64,000 bases of DNA, from NCBI RefSeq assembly GCF_018343795.1, contig NZ_CP074346.1:1984001-2048000 (forward strand), written 5' to 3'. The notes beneath the pieces were generated by a model. That model searched no databases and was not told the origin of the DNA. It saw nothing but the letters and a program-made list of their open reading frames with translations. Of the stretch, positions 51,367-60,569 are shown piece by piece. This DNA is from Phocoenobacter atlanticus subsp. cyclopteri (GTDB lineage Bacteria; Pseudomonadota; Gammaproteobacteria; Enterobacterales; Pasteurellaceae). How positions within the stretch are numbered: the stretch's first letter is position 1; every line of letters begins with the position of its first letter. Position numbers and translations under genes: made by a program.

Positions 51367-51420
51367 TAGCGGTGAGATGTTAAAGAAAATTTACAAAATT
51401 CCAAATAACCTATTTGAAGA

Positions 51421-51485
51421 TAGGATTCAAGGATAACCTTGAACCCTATTTTCAGCACTTCACAGTTTGTGGAACAGTGTCAGAA
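51421..51485 (+). repeat. Dispersed ~65-bp element, copy B (left flank of tad locus)
   Basis: A near-perfect hairpin (TAGGATTCAAGG / CCTTGAACCCTA, one mismatch) plus TTTT is followed by gcacttcacagtttgtggaacagtgtc, which resembles the IS256-type terminal repeat. Its reverse complement matches 63755-63818 at roughly 55 of 62 positions by eye. Confidence 0.7.
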
Positions 51486-52030
51486 ACTCCGAATATCTTT
51501 CCTTCAATAATTAATCTATATTTATATACTGGGTTATTTTATTCACATCAACGACAAGATTTTCATCACATACCATAAAATCTATATTTTTTAACAAAAT
51601 ATAAACGGCATAATATTACTTAAAATTTAGGTGTAATGGACATTTTAATGGTTTTCTTGAGATGTTACTATCTAATAGATCAGGGCAAGATCATACTTTT
51701 AAACTTATAATATTTTAGTTATTTATTAAGCGTTGAACAAAAACTATTCGACTGGTGTTTATTTATACCTGTAAGATGGCAATAAAGTTTATTCCCAAAT
51801 TAAAATAAACCCTTATTTTAATAATATGCATATTATTCGTCCAAAATTATTTTGCCCTTAATTTACTTAGATACTTTTTATGCCAAAAGCTCAACTGGTC
51901 AGACCTTAAGAGGTAAATAAAAATTATCTAATAAATCAATATGTTATAAAATAAAAAATCTTTTTATTATAAAATAAAAGAATAAATATTTATTTCGAAC
52001 ATAAAATGAACAGTTAGAGATGTGCTTGTA

Positions 52031-52058
52031 TTGATTATTTCAATTTTTTGTTTATAAT
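52031..52058 (+). promoter_or_regulatory. Predicted promoter of the flp-tad operon
   Basis: TTGATT (52031-52036) and TATAAT (52053-52058) are 16 bp apart, about 145 bp upstream of flp. The tandem repeats lie downstream, in the transcribed leader. Confidence 0.55.
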
Positions 52059-52080
52059 CCGCACAAGCATTTATTATTTA

Positions 52081-52130
52081 TTATAAGGATATATAAGGAT
52101 ATATAAGGATATATAAGGATATATAAGGAT
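52081..52130 (+). repeat. Five 10-bp tandem repeats (ATATAAGGAT) in the flp leader
   Basis: Four perfect copies of ATATAAGGAT follow a first copy with one change (TTATAAGGAT). Each copy carries a Shine-Dalgarno-like AAGGA. Fourteen bases of the first copy junction (TTATAAGGATATAT) are identical to the ribosome-binding region of flp at 52188-52201. Confidence 0.9.
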
Positions 52131-52135
52131 AATAA

Positions 52136-52177
52136 ATGTTTGGTCGGGAAAATTGCCTTTTAAATACATTATATTAA
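52136..52177 (+). CDS. Possible 13-aa leader peptide upstream of flp
   Basis: ATG 52136 lies seven bases after the AAGGAT of the last tandem repeat and encodes MFGRENCLLNTLY before TAA. It stops 26 bases before the flp start. Translation is plausible from spacing but unproven, and so short a frame can occur by chance. Confidence 0.3.
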   Translation: MFGRENCLLNTLY

Positions 52178-52203
52178 CTTTTAAAGTTATAAGGATATAT
52201 CAA

Positions 52204-52431
52204 ATGTTAAATATGTTAACAATTCAAGCTTATGTTTCTGTAACAGAAGCATTTCGTCAATTAAAAAACAACCAACGTGGTGTAACTGCAATTGAGTACG
52301 GTTTAATCGCTGTATTTATTGCTGCATTCATTATTGTTGTTTTCGGTTCAGACGACGGTTTCATTTCTAAAATGAAAACTAAATTTGAGCAATTGGGTAC
52401 GTCAATTACTGCTGTGAGTGTATCTAAATAA
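52204..52431 (+). CDS. flp1: Flp-type (type IVb) pilin prepilin
   Basis: This is the major subunit of the Flp pilus, which mediates tight adherence and biofilm formation. I start at ATG 52204 after TATAAGGATATATCAA, giving 75 aa. The class III prepilin site is RG|VTAIEYGLIA, with Glu5 and Tyr6 of the Flp motif in place. A hydrophobic helix (GLIAVFIAAFIIVVFG) follows, then a short polar tail. Only one flp gene is present, whereas some Pasteurellaceae carry flp-1 and flp-2. Confidence 0.96.
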   Translation: MLNMLTIQAYVSVTEAFRQLKNNQRGVTAIEYGLIAVFIAAFIIVVFGSDDGFISKMKTKFEQLGTSITAVSVSK

Positions 52432-52506
52432 TAATATAACATATATTATTTTTAGACATTTAGTCCTGAAATTTCAGGATTAAATGTTTTCCTTAAAGGA
52501 TTTATA

Positions 52507-52926
52507 ATGATTTTTTTGATTTTTGTCTGTTGTATCTTGGCTTGGCTTTCTTGGACAGATATTTCAGCAAGAATAATTAGTAACAAGGCTGTATTGGTTC
52601 TTCTCATCACATTATTACCTTTTTGTTGGATGTTTCACAAGCAAGTTTTTCTTATCCCTGCAATGATTACATTCGTAATAGGTTTTCTACTGTTTATATT
52701 AAAAGTAATAGGTGGGGGAGATGTAAAGTTAATAACTGTATTGATGCTCGCAATACCTTATAAACAAGTTACTTCTTTTCTGTTTTTAACAAGTTTTTTT
52801 GGATTATTACTTGTGATTTTTGGGTGGCTTTTTTTTAGAAAAAACATTAAGAAACAGGGATTACCCTATGGTGTTGCCATTAGTCTAGGCTTTCTGACTA
52901 ATTTTTGGTTGTATCACTCGTCCTAA
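52507..52926 (+). CDS. tadV: Prepilin peptidase TadV
   Basis: TadV cleaves and activates the Flp prepilin and the pseudopilins TadE and TadF. The 139-aa A24-family membrane aspartyl protease has the two catalytic aspartates at Asp18 (WTDISARIISN) and Asp72 (GGGDVKL). There are about four transmembrane segments. It lacks the methyltransferase domain of PilD-type enzymes, as expected for TadV. Confidence 0.94.
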   Translation: MIFLIFVCCILAWLSWTDISARIISNKAVLVLLITLLPFCWMFHKQVFLIPAMITFVIGFLLFILKVIGGGDVKLITVLMLAIPYKQVTSFLFLTSFFGLLLVIFGWLFFRKNIKKQGLPYGVAISLGFLTNFWLYHSS

Positions 52927-52986
52927 GTGATAAACCTTATTTGTAAAGTGCTAACTTTACCACTAATTTATTTTTAAGGATTAATA

Positions 52987-53787
52987 ATGAATTATCGTGT
53001 CTTATTTATAATGTCTCTTTTTATTTTGTTTGTGGGATTTGCGGGACTGTTTTTTATGCCGAATTCATTCAGCGAGCAAGCCCCTCTGCCGATTAAAGAT
53101 TCATCTCAAAAAATAAAAGATTTTGTTGAAGATGTTTCATCTAAAAGACAAGTCATTATTACCGCAACATCTAATAAAGATCTCAATAAAGGTATGTTAT
53201 TAAAAGAGGAAGATTATCAGCTTTCCGAGATGACTATAGAAGTTAAAGAAGGAGATGATGAACCTTTATTATCTCATGATTTAAAACTTCTTTTTGAAAA
53301 ATCAAAACATAATTCATTGCAAGGTTTTTTATTAAATCAAAACATAACAAAAGGTTCTATTCTTGCTCCTAAAGTGCTTGTATCTCCCGATTCGTCTGAG
53401 TTTTTAATTTCGAGTATCGATCCCAAGCAAGAGGTTGCCTATAAGGTATCTGTGGATATAAATAGTGATTATATTTTACAAACAACGAAAGCTGGGACTT
53501 ATGTTTCTGTGTATTCTTATCAGGGGGGTGTGGGTAGAGAAAATCAAAATCGTAATGATTTAATAAAAGTTGTGGATAATGTACTTGTTTTACAAACAAA
53601 CACAATACCAAAAGAAGAACAAGATAAAAATACAAGAATTACAGGTTTTGTGACATTAAAAATGACTGCAGAGCAAGTGAAAAAATTATACACCTTACCG
53701 ATGGGTGCAAATTTGGTGTTATTACCCACGGACAAACCAACACCGGTAGACGCTCGTGGTATATTTATTCGTAAATTAAGAGGTTAA
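52987..53787 (+). CDS. rcpC: Flp pilus assembly protein RcpC/CpaB
   Basis: RcpC is a periplasmic/inner-membrane-anchored protein that affects Flp assembly or secretin function. The 266-aa protein has one N-terminal transmembrane segment (VLFIMSLFILFVGFAGLFF), a SAF-like domain (NKDLNKGMLLKEEDYQL, NQNITKGSILAPKVL) and the RcpC/CpaB C-terminal domain. It lies one base upstream of rcpA. Confidence 0.9.
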   Translation: MNYRVLFIMSLFILFVGFAGLFFMPNSFSEQAPLPIKDSSQKIKDFVEDVSSKRQVIITATSNKDLNKGMLLKEEDYQLSEMTIEVKEGDDEPLLSHDLKLLFEKSKHNSLQGFLLNQNITKGSILAPKVLVSPDSSEFLISSIDPKQEVAYKVSVDINSDYILQTTKAGTYVSVYSYQGGVGRENQNRNDLIKVVDNVLVLQTNTIPKEEQDKNTRITGFVTLKMTAEQVKKLYTLPMGANLVLLPTDKPTPVDARGIFIRKLRG

Positions 53788-53788
53788 T

Positions 53789-55159
53789 ATGTGTAAGATT
53801 ATTTTTGCAATTTTATTTGTAGTGACAACACTTTTTGTACCAACACAGGTGTTAGCAGGGAAGTTTTATCTCGACAAAGGAGAAAGTAAGCATTTTCAAT
53901 TAAAGGATAAGATTGATACGATTTTTATTTCAGCACCAAATATTGCGGATTATGAAATTCTTGATGACAATAATTTTGTTGTGTATGCAAAAGATATTGG
54001 TCGTACAGATATTAATGTATTGGGACTTGATGGTAAGCAATTAATATCTAATACTTTTTTTGTTAATGATGCAATTAATAGTTTAGCCAATGTGAATGAG
54101 CAAATTAATATTCGTTTTCCTAAAAGTTCATTAAGAGTGAAGAAAATTGGGCAAGCCTATGTTATTGAAGGTAAAGCAAAATCAAAAAGTGAAGCAGAAA
54201 AAGCTGCTCGTGTTGTTGGTGCAGCGATAGGCGATGACTATAAGGTAACTAAGCGTAAATTAGGTGGAGAAGAAATTTCGTTCTTAGATTCTTATGAATA
54301 CAAACAGGTTATTAATAATGCAGAAATATCACTTTCAGAACAAATTAATGTGAAATTGACAGTGGTAGATGTAAATAAGAAATTTAGTGAATCATTGGGG
54401 ATTGATTGGACGAGTATTTCGGGTAATGCATTAAAAGGTTTAACAAATGGTGCAACACAAATTGAAGGTCGTTTTAATAATGGAAAAGGCTCTGTTGCAT
54501 TCTTAAATGCGAATAATTTAGCGGTTTTTATTAATGCGATTAATAATAAAGATAATGGAAAGATTTTGGCTCAACCAAATATTTCATTACTTTCTGGTGA
54601 AACGTCTACTTTCTTAGTCGGAGGAGAGATACCATTATTTAATAGAAATAAAAATGGCGATCCAACCATTACTTATAAGTCATTTGGGATTAAATTAGAT
54701 GTTGGTGCAAAATTATTAGATAACGATAAGATCCGCTTGCGTCTTAATCAAGAAGTAAGTACGTTAAGTTCGCCTGTTCATTACGAAGAAATAAAAGTGC
54801 CTTTATTTAATATACGTCGCTCTTCTTCAACATTAGAGTTGGCTGATGGCGAAAGTTTTATAATTGGTGGATTATATTCATCAGAAGATGCTGAAGGATT
54901 GGCGAAAATTCCATTTTTAGGCGATATTCCAATTTTAGGTGCATTCTTTCGTCAAGCAAAAACAGAAAAAGTTGAACGAGAGTTAGTTGTTGTAGCAACT
55001 GTTAATTTAGTGAAACCAGTACAAGGCGATGATATTGTTTATCCTGATTTTGAGAAAACAGGTACATTAGAGCGTTTCTTTAATACTACACCATTTAAAA
55101 ACATTTATTATCGTACATTAACGACGAATTTCTTAAAACGTGGAGGATTTATTCAATGA
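53789..55159 (+). CDS. rcpA: Outer-membrane secretin RcpA/CpaC
   Basis: RcpA is the multimeric outer-membrane channel for the Flp pilus. The 456-aa protein has a signal peptide ending TQVLA|GK, a BON-like N-domain (NIRFPKSSLRVKKIGQAYVIEGKAKS) and the secretin core with the signature around ELADGESFIIGGLYSSE and IPFLGDIPILGAFFR. Its last four bases overlap the rcpB start. Confidence 0.95.
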   Translation: MCKIIFAILFVVTTLFVPTQVLAGKFYLDKGESKHFQLKDKIDTIFISAPNIADYEILDDNNFVVYAKDIGRTDINVLGLDGKQLISNTFFVNDAINSLANVNEQINIRFPKSSLRVKKIGQAYVIEGKAKSKSEAEKAARVVGAAIGDDYKVTKRKLGGEEISFLDSYEYKQVINNAEISLSEQINVKLTVVDVNKKFSESLGIDWTSISGNALKGLTNGATQIEGRFNNGKGSVAFLNANNLAVFINAINNKDNGKILAQPNISLLSGETSTFLVGGEIPLFNRNKNGDPTITYKSFGIKLDVGAKLLDNDKIRLRLNQEVSTLSSPVHYEEIKVPLFNIRRSSSTLELADGESFIIGGLYSSEDAEGLAKIPFLGDIPILGAFFRQAKTEKVERELVVVATVNLVKPVQGDDIVYPDFEKTGTLERFFNTTPFKNIYYRTLTTNFLKRGGFIQ

Positions 55160-55611
55160 TAAGATTTATAAGAATAACATTACTATTGAGCATTTTCTCT
55201 CTTTTCAATTTTGCTAATGCAAATCAGTATGGTGGCAAGTTTTTGCCTTTTGTGGATAAAACTGCAATTTACACTTTGAGTAAAGAATCAGAGGCTGGTT
55301 TACTTAATTTAAAAAATGAAATCTATCGTGAAATAGGCAGTGATGTGAATAAAAAAGTCACACTTTTTTATGGTGAAAGACAAAAGAAAATGGCAATGTC
55401 ATTACGCCGTAGCTTAATTAAGCAAGGTCTTTCAACAAAAAACATTCGTTTAGTTTATAAAAAAAGGACGATTTATCCTGTTTATGCAAAAGTGCATAGT
55501 ATTGTAAAACAAAAAACAAAATGTAGTAAGGTGCGTATGGATACCGTTTTTTATGAAAAACAAGGATCTTGTGCGGTGGAAAGTAATATTCGTATTCAAT
55601 CAAAAAATTAA
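55156..55611 (+). CDS. rcpB: Flp operon protein RcpB
   Basis: This 151-aa protein has a signal peptide ending near FANANQ and a basic C-terminal half (MAMSLRRSLIKQGLSTKNIRLVYKKR). Position between rcpA and tadZ, size and export signal fit RcpB, which in Aggregatibacter is needed for rcpA-dependent secretin assembly. The sequence itself is weakly conserved, so the name rests partly on synteny. Confidence 0.8.
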   Translation: MIRFIRITLLLSIFSLFNFANANQYGGKFLPFVDKTAIYTLSKESEAGLLNLKNEIYREIGSDVNKKVTLFYGERQKKMAMSLRRSLIKQGLSTKNIRLVYKKRTIYPVYAKVHSIVKQKTKCSKVRMDTVFYEKQGSCAVESNIRIQSKN

Positions 55612-55627
55612 TTAAGGAATAGGAATT

Positions 55628-56746
55628 ATGTTATTACTTGATAATGAAAGTTCTACATTAAACAGCATAAGAAAAGTTGTTGTTATTTCAGAATCTGAGT
55701 CTGTTCAATCTCAAGTTTCACAGTTGTTACGTTCCCGAGGGCTTGAGAATATTGAAGTAATTGGGAAAGATTTTCAAAATGAGAGGGTTGTATTAAATGC
55801 TGAGGAAACGAACGGTGTTATTATTGATATTAAAGACTCAACCAATGTAGGTATAATTGCAGAATATGTAAATGCTATCATTCCACAACAAGTATGGTGC
55901 TGTTTAATTGGAAACAGTGATTCAATTTCACTTGCGCAACGCTTGTTAGAAAAAAATATTCTCTATTTTCATTGTGACTCACAATTGAGTTTGATGATGG
56001 AGAGTGTAATCTCTTCTACAGTGAGTATTCCTCGTACGAGAAATACGATAAATGTGTGTGTGTTAGGGTGCAAAGGTGGCATTGGTACAAGTTTTATTAG
56101 TACTCAAATTGTTAACCAAATTGTGAATCATAAGAAAGTTCCTGTCTTACTTGCTCAGGGTAGTGATGGTTCACAAGATTTAGATTTATTATTTGATAAA
56201 AGATTACAAGGCGATATTGTTGAGTATGGCAATAATTTAGATTTATTTAATGGTGATATTGAGACGTTATCTGTAGAAGAAAGAGAAAAATACAATTTTA
56301 TCATTTATGATCAGCCCATTTTTAATGTTCATAGAGATAATTTTGCGGACTTTTTTAGTTATAGTAGCAGTTTTATTTTGGTTGTTGAGCGCCATGTTAG
56401 TTCATTGCGTGTTGCAAAACAGTTTTTAGAGCAATGTAAAAGAGAGCAGAGTGCAACGGGTAAACCGATTCGTACCTTTGTTTGTATTTCAGATTGTAAA
56501 TCAGAGTATGCATCACAGATGGCAAAAGCAGATATTGAGAACTTATTAGGTTGTCAAATTGATGCAGTGATTCCATTCTTGAAAAAAACAACAGCTAATA
56601 AGGTGTTCGATCTGAAACTATCAAAATCAAATATAAAAAACTTGAACAAGTTAACAATGAAAGTTATTGGTGTATTGTCTCGTCAAAAAACAAAAGAAAG
56701 TAAAAGTTTTTTTAAAGCAATTATTCGTAACATTCTGGGTAATTAA
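55628..56746 (+). CDS. tadZ: Pilus assembly/localisation protein TadZ (CpaE-like)
   Basis: TadZ places the Tad apparatus at the cell pole. The 372-aa protein has an N-terminal receiver-like domain (VVVISESESVQSQVSQLL) and a C-terminal ParA/MinD-like ATPase domain with a deviant Walker A, LGCKGGIGTSFIST, at about residue 143. The usual catalytic Lys pattern is modified, as known for TadZ. It is followed five bases later by tadA. Confidence 0.93.
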   Translation: MLLLDNESSTLNSIRKVVVISESESVQSQVSQLLRSRGLENIEVIGKDFQNERVVLNAEETNGVIIDIKDSTNVGIIAEYVNAIIPQQVWCCLIGNSDSISLAQRLLEKNILYFHCDSQLSLMMESVISSTVSIPRTRNTINVCVLGCKGGIGTSFISTQIVNQIVNHKKVPVLLAQGSDGSQDLDLLFDKRLQGDIVEYGNNLDLFNGDIETLSVEEREKYNFIIYDQPIFNVHRDNFADFFSYSSSFILVVERHVSSLRVAKQFLEQCKREQSATGKPIRTFVCISDCKSEYASQMAKADIENLLGCQIDAVIPFLKKTTANKVFDLKLSKSNIKNLNKLTMKVIGVLSRQKTKESKSFFKAIIRNILGN

Positions 56747-56751
56747 TTTAT

Positions 56752-58029
56752 ATGCTAAATAAAGAACAACAGATTTTCTTTAGAAATGAAATTTTGAGTA
56801 ACTTAGATGTTGAGAAGCTTGATTTAATTAGAGATAACAGAGATAAGTTAGTAGATGAATTGATTCAAGTCATTTATCAATTAACGTCAAAAAAGAATAA
56901 TTATTTGACCGCTTCTGATGCAAATATGATGGCAGAAATGATCTCGGACGAGATTATGGGATATGGTCCTTTGCGAGAGCTGATGGAAGATGACACCATC
57001 AATGATATTTTGGTTAATGGTTCCGATGATGTTTGGGTTGAACGAGCAGGTAAGTTAGAAAAAACCCAAAAATCTTTTATTAATAATGAGCAATTGACAG
57101 ATATTGCACGACGTTTAGTTTCTATGGTTGGGCGACGTATTGATGATAGTTCACCATTAGTGGATTCTCGTTTACCTGACGGAAGCCGTTTGAATGTTGT
57201 GATTCCACCTATTGCATTAGATGGAACATCAATTTCAATTCGTAAGTTTAGTAAAGCAAAAAAATCATTACAGGAGCTTGTTGGTTTTGGTTCGATGACC
57301 AGACAAATGGCAAATTTTTTGATTATAGCGGCTCGTTCACGTATAAATATTATCGTTTCAGGGGGAACGGGGTCGGGTAAAACGACCTTGTTAAATGCAT
57401 TATCTAGTTATATTTCAGAAGATGAACGTGTGATTACGTTAGAAGATACTGCGGAATTACGTTTAGATCAGCCACATGTTGTACGTTTAGAAACACGTGT
57501 TGCAGGGGTAGAAAACACAGGGGCAATCACAATGCAAGACTTGGTGATTAATGCATTGCGTATGCGTCCTGAACGTATCATTGTGGGGGAATGTCGTGGT
57601 GGTGAGGCATTTCAAATGTTACAAGCAATGAATACAGGTCATGATGGTTCAATGTCTACACTTCATGCTAACTCATCAAGAGATGCGCTTGCTCGTCTAG
57701 AATCGATGGTTATGATGTCTAGTGCAAGTTTACCTTTGGAGGCTATCCGTCGTAATATTGCATCGGCAGTAAATATTATTGTCCAAGCTACACGTTTAAA
57801 TGATGGTTCAAGAAAAGTAATTAGCATTACGGAAATTATGGGAATGGAAAATGGTCAGGTTGTTTTACAGGATATTTTCTCTTATAAATCAAGTAAGGAG
57901 CGAACTAAAGAAGGTAAAATTATTGGTGAATTTATTTCACACGGCTTACTTTCACGTTCTATCGTGTCACAAAATGCTCAAATATTTAACTTAAGTGCTG
58001 AGTTAGAGAGTATTTTTAAGGAGAATTGA
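56752..58029 (+). CDS. tadA: Flp pilus secretion ATPase TadA
   Basis: TadA powers Flp pilus assembly. The 425-aa type II/IV secretion ATPase has MGYGPLRELMEDDTINDILVNG, Walker A SGGTGSGKTTLLNAL at about 203-217, the Asp box EDTAELRLDQPHV, Walker B RPERIIVGECRGGEA and the His box TGHDGSMSTLHANSS. A USS core (TTGACCGCTTC) is embedded at about 56905. The stop overlaps the tadB start by one base. Confidence 0.97.
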   Translation: MLNKEQQIFFRNEILSNLDVEKLDLIRDNRDKLVDELIQVIYQLTSKKNNYLTASDANMMAEMISDEIMGYGPLRELMEDDTINDILVNGSDDVWVERAGKLEKTQKSFINNEQLTDIARRLVSMVGRRIDDSSPLVDSRLPDGSRLNVVIPPIALDGTSISIRKFSKAKKSLQELVGFGSMTRQMANFLIIAARSRINIIVSGGTGSGKTTLLNALSSYISEDERVITLEDTAELRLDQPHVVRLETRVAGVENTGAITMQDLVINALRMRPERIIVGECRGGEAFQMLQAMNTGHDGSMSTLHANSSRDALARLESMVMMSSASLPLEAIRRNIASAVNIIVQATRLNDGSRKVISITEIMGMENGQVVLQDIFSYKSSKERTKEGKIIGEFISHGLLSRSIVSQNAQIFNLSAELESIFKEN

Positions 58030-58916
58030 TGTTTTTATATATATACTCGTTGATTTTTGTGTTTGGTATGCTACTTACATTATATGCAGCATTTAATTTT
58101 CGTGAGAAAAAGAAAAAAATAGATCCGATAGCATACACGACGGAGGGATTTTCTGGCGTATGGAAGAAAATTCAATCAAACTTTGTCTTATGGAAATTTT
58201 ACTTTGTTGGGGGTAATGCTAAAAATTTGATTCGTAATACGGTTATTACGTTATTTGTTTTTTTAATTTTATTTTATATAAATGATTTCTATTTACAGGT
58301 AGAGCGTTATATTTTTGTGCCTCTTTCTTGTGTGCTAATTATTTTACTTGTTTGGAAGCTTGGACAAAGACGTAACAGAATTATTTTTGAAGACGGATTT
58401 CCAGAGGTTATTCAAATTTTAAATAGCGCAACTACAGCGGGTGCTGGATTATTACAGGCATTAGAACGTTGTGGTAAAGATGTAACAGGACAACTAGGAG
58501 AGGAATTTAAACGTATTTATAAGCGACTTGCGATCGGAGAAGATCCTACGACTGTTTTTGAAGATAGTTATACCCGCTATCCTTATAAAGAGTTTTACTT
58601 TTTTGTGACTATTATTCGTGTAAATTTAGATAAAGGTGGACAAATGCGAGAAGTAATTAGTCGTTTAGGACGAGTGATTGCAGAGAGTAAAAAAATGGAA
58701 CAAAAAAAGAAAGCGATGACGTCAGAGGCACGTATTTCGGCGTTAATTGTAGGAGCACTTCCTGTCTGTTTCTTTATTTTTATGAGAGTGGCGATGCCAG
58801 AGAATTTTGAGTTTATTATTAATGATCCTGATGGTCGTTTAGTGCTTTATTATGTTCTAGGAAGTGAAGGCTTAGGCTTAATTATAATTTGGTGGTTAAT
58901 GAGGAAGGCAAGTTGA
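58029..58916 (+). CDS. tadB: Flp pilus inner-membrane platform protein TadB
   Basis: TadB, with TadC, forms the inner-membrane platform engaged by TadA. I start at ATG 58029 (tgATG with tadA), giving 295 aa. It has N-terminal transmembrane segments and the T2SF domain (FEDGFPEVIQILNSATTAGAGLLQALERCG) followed by C-terminal helices (ALIVGALPVCFFIFMRVAM). The stop overlaps tadC by one base. Confidence 0.94.
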   Translation: MFLYIYSLIFVFGMLLTLYAAFNFREKKKKIDPIAYTTEGFSGVWKKIQSNFVLWKFYFVGGNAKNLIRNTVITLFVFLILFYINDFYLQVERYIFVPLSCVLIILLVWKLGQRRNRIIFEDGFPEVIQILNSATTAGAGLLQALERCGKDVTGQLGEEFKRIYKRLAIGEDPTTVFEDSYTRYPYKEFYFFVTIIRVNLDKGGQMREVISRLGRVIAESKKMEQKKKAMTSEARISALIVGALPVCFFIFMRVAMPENFEFIINDPDGRLVLYYVLGSEGLGLIIIWWLMRKAS

Positions 58917-59770
58917 TGATCGTAAAAATCTCTTTTTTTGTATTATTACTATGTTTTGGTGTACTACTCTTTATTTTATCTATATTAAATAAAAATAGAT
59001 TAAAGAAGCATAAAGATATTATTGCGGGGATATATCCAAAAGAGAATAATGAAGAAGAAAATAAAAGTAGCAAAAATAAACAACAAAAGGATCTTGAGTT
59101 ATTGTTAATTAGTAATAACCCTTTGTTGAAATTTTTAGGTGAAGTCGATAAAAATATTAAATTAAAACTATTTATATCATTTATCATATTCGCTTTTTAT
59201 TATCTATTTAATATGAATAAAGATAAAGCAGAGTTAATGCTTGGTTTTAGTGGTGTTTTTATTTTAGTTATTCTTATTCCAGGAGTAATAACTAGTATGA
59301 TTTTAAAGAAAAAAATAAAATCAATTATGAATGATTTGCCAGGGTTTATTGATTTAGTTGCTGTATGCGTACAAACAGGCATGATCATTGATATGGCGTT
59401 AAAACAGATTGCAAAAGATTTTAAAACGTTAAATCCTGATTTAACTTATGTGATGCTACGAATTATTCGTAAATCTGAGTTAACAAGTTTAAGTGTAGCA
59501 TTAGACGATCTTATTATTTCTTTACCTACTCGAGAAGTTCGAATGTTCACCACCGTGTTACAACAAAGTTTAAATTTTGGCTCGTCTATTTATGGACAAC
59601 TCATTCAATTATCAGCGGATATTAGAGAATTGCAATTACTTGCTATTGAAGAACGGTTAGGAACATTAGCTGCAAAAATGAGTATTCCTCTTATTGCATT
59701 TATAATGTTTCCGATTATTATTTTAATTTTAGCCCCAGGGGCGATGAGGGTCTTTCCACATGTATTCTAA
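58916..59770 (+). CDS. tadC: Flp pilus inner-membrane platform protein TadC
   Basis: I start at ATG 58916, which overlaps the tadB stop (tgATG), giving 284 aa. There is an N-terminal transmembrane helix (ISFFVLLLCFGVLLFILSIL), a charged loop and the T2SF domain (DLPGFIDLVAVCVQTGMIIDMALKQ, TVLQQSLNFGSSIYGQL). C-terminal hydrophobic segments end in ILILAPGAMRVFPHVF. The end overlaps tadD by 11 bases. Confidence 0.94.
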   Translation: MIVKISFFVLLLCFGVLLFILSILNKNRLKKHKDIIAGIYPKENNEEENKSSKNKQQKDLELLLISNNPLLKFLGEVDKNIKLKLFISFIIFAFYYLFNMNKDKAELMLGFSGVFILVILIPGVITSMILKKKIKSIMNDLPGFIDLVAVCVQTGMIIDMALKQIAKDFKTLNPDLTYVMLRIIRKSELTSLSVALDDLIISLPTREVRMFTTVLQQSLNFGSSIYGQLIQLSADIRELQLLAIEERLGTLAAKMSIPLIAFIMFPIIILILAPGAMRVFPHVF

Positions 59771-60545
59771 ATTTTTGAAAAAAACAGTAAGTTTATCTTT
59801 TATTTTAGCACTCACGGCTTGTGCTAATTTAACATTGTCAAAGAATGGTAAGGATCCTTCTGTGGAAATGTTAACACCGCAGAATATTGTTGCAAAAGAA
59901 AAGCTTTATGAATCAACGCTTAATTATGCAGGACTTATCTCTCTTTATAGAGAAGTCTTAAAAAATCAAGAAGATTCTCGCATTCGTTATAAATTGGCAG
60001 ACAGTTATTATCAAAAAGGAAATGGTAAAGAAGCATTATTTTATTTACAGCCTTTATTAAATAAACCAGAATTTACAGAAAGAGCAATGTTGTTACAAGT
60101 GAAATGCTTGGTTCAAAATAAAAAATATCATGAAGCGGTTAATGAGGCAAATAAGCTTATTACAAAATTTACCCGTAATCCAGAAGCTTATAATGCGAGA
60201 GGGATTGCATTCGCACAACTTGGAAGGTTAGATAAATCCGAGCAAGACTTTATGAGTGCACGTGAACGTTTTTTGACGGATTTAGTTGCAATTAATAACC
60301 TTGCAATGCTAAATATTATTAAAGGTGAATATAAAAATGCAGTACGATTGTTATTACCACAGTATTTAGATGGTCAAAAAGAATCACGTTTATTGCATAA
60401 TTTAGTGCTTGCATTGGTAAAATCAGGTGATACAAAGTATGCACTGGATATCATTGAAAAAGAGCGTTTAAACACCTCTGAAACAGATCTTGTTAATGCA
60501 TTAAAAAGAACAGAACGAGTATCTAAAGAATTAGCGGTTCGCTAA
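59760..60545 (+). CDS. tadD: TPR lipoprotein TadD (pilotin-like)
   Basis: TadD is an outer-membrane lipoprotein that assists secretin assembly. The 261-aa protein has a lipobox (ILALTAC|AN) and several tetratricopeptide repeats (RYKLADSYYQKGNGKEALFYL, AYNARGIAFAQLGRLDKSEQDF, NNLAMLNIIKGEYKNAV). It overlaps the end of tadC. Confidence 0.93.
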   Translation: MYSKFLKKTVSLSFILALTACANLTLSKNGKDPSVEMLTPQNIVAKEKLYESTLNYAGLISLYREVLKNQEDSRIRYKLADSYYQKGNGKEALFYLQPLLNKPEFTERAMLLQVKCLVQNKKYHEAVNEANKLITKFTRNPEAYNARGIAFAQLGRLDKSEQDFMSARERFLTDLVAINNLAMLNIIKGEYKNAVRLLLPQYLDGQKESRLLHNLVLALVKSGDTKYALDIIEKERLNTSETDLVNALKRTERVSKELAVR

Positions 60546-60569
60546 TTGTTAAATATAAATAAGCAGAGA

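Larger units (their letters stand above)
51367..52203. other. Long AT-rich region upstream of the tad locus
   Basis: No sizeable gene is supported. It holds the dispersed hairpin/IS-end element at 51421-51485, about 500 bases of AT-rich sequence in which I see nothing definite, then the flp promoter, a five-copy 10-bp tandem repeat and a 13-codon leader reading frame. Confidence 0.6.

Noticed and set aside
52081-52130. Tandem repeats considered as a replication or iteron array
   Set aside because: No Rep gene or DnaA boxes nearby; position between promoter and pilin gene and identity with the flp ribosome site explain them better.
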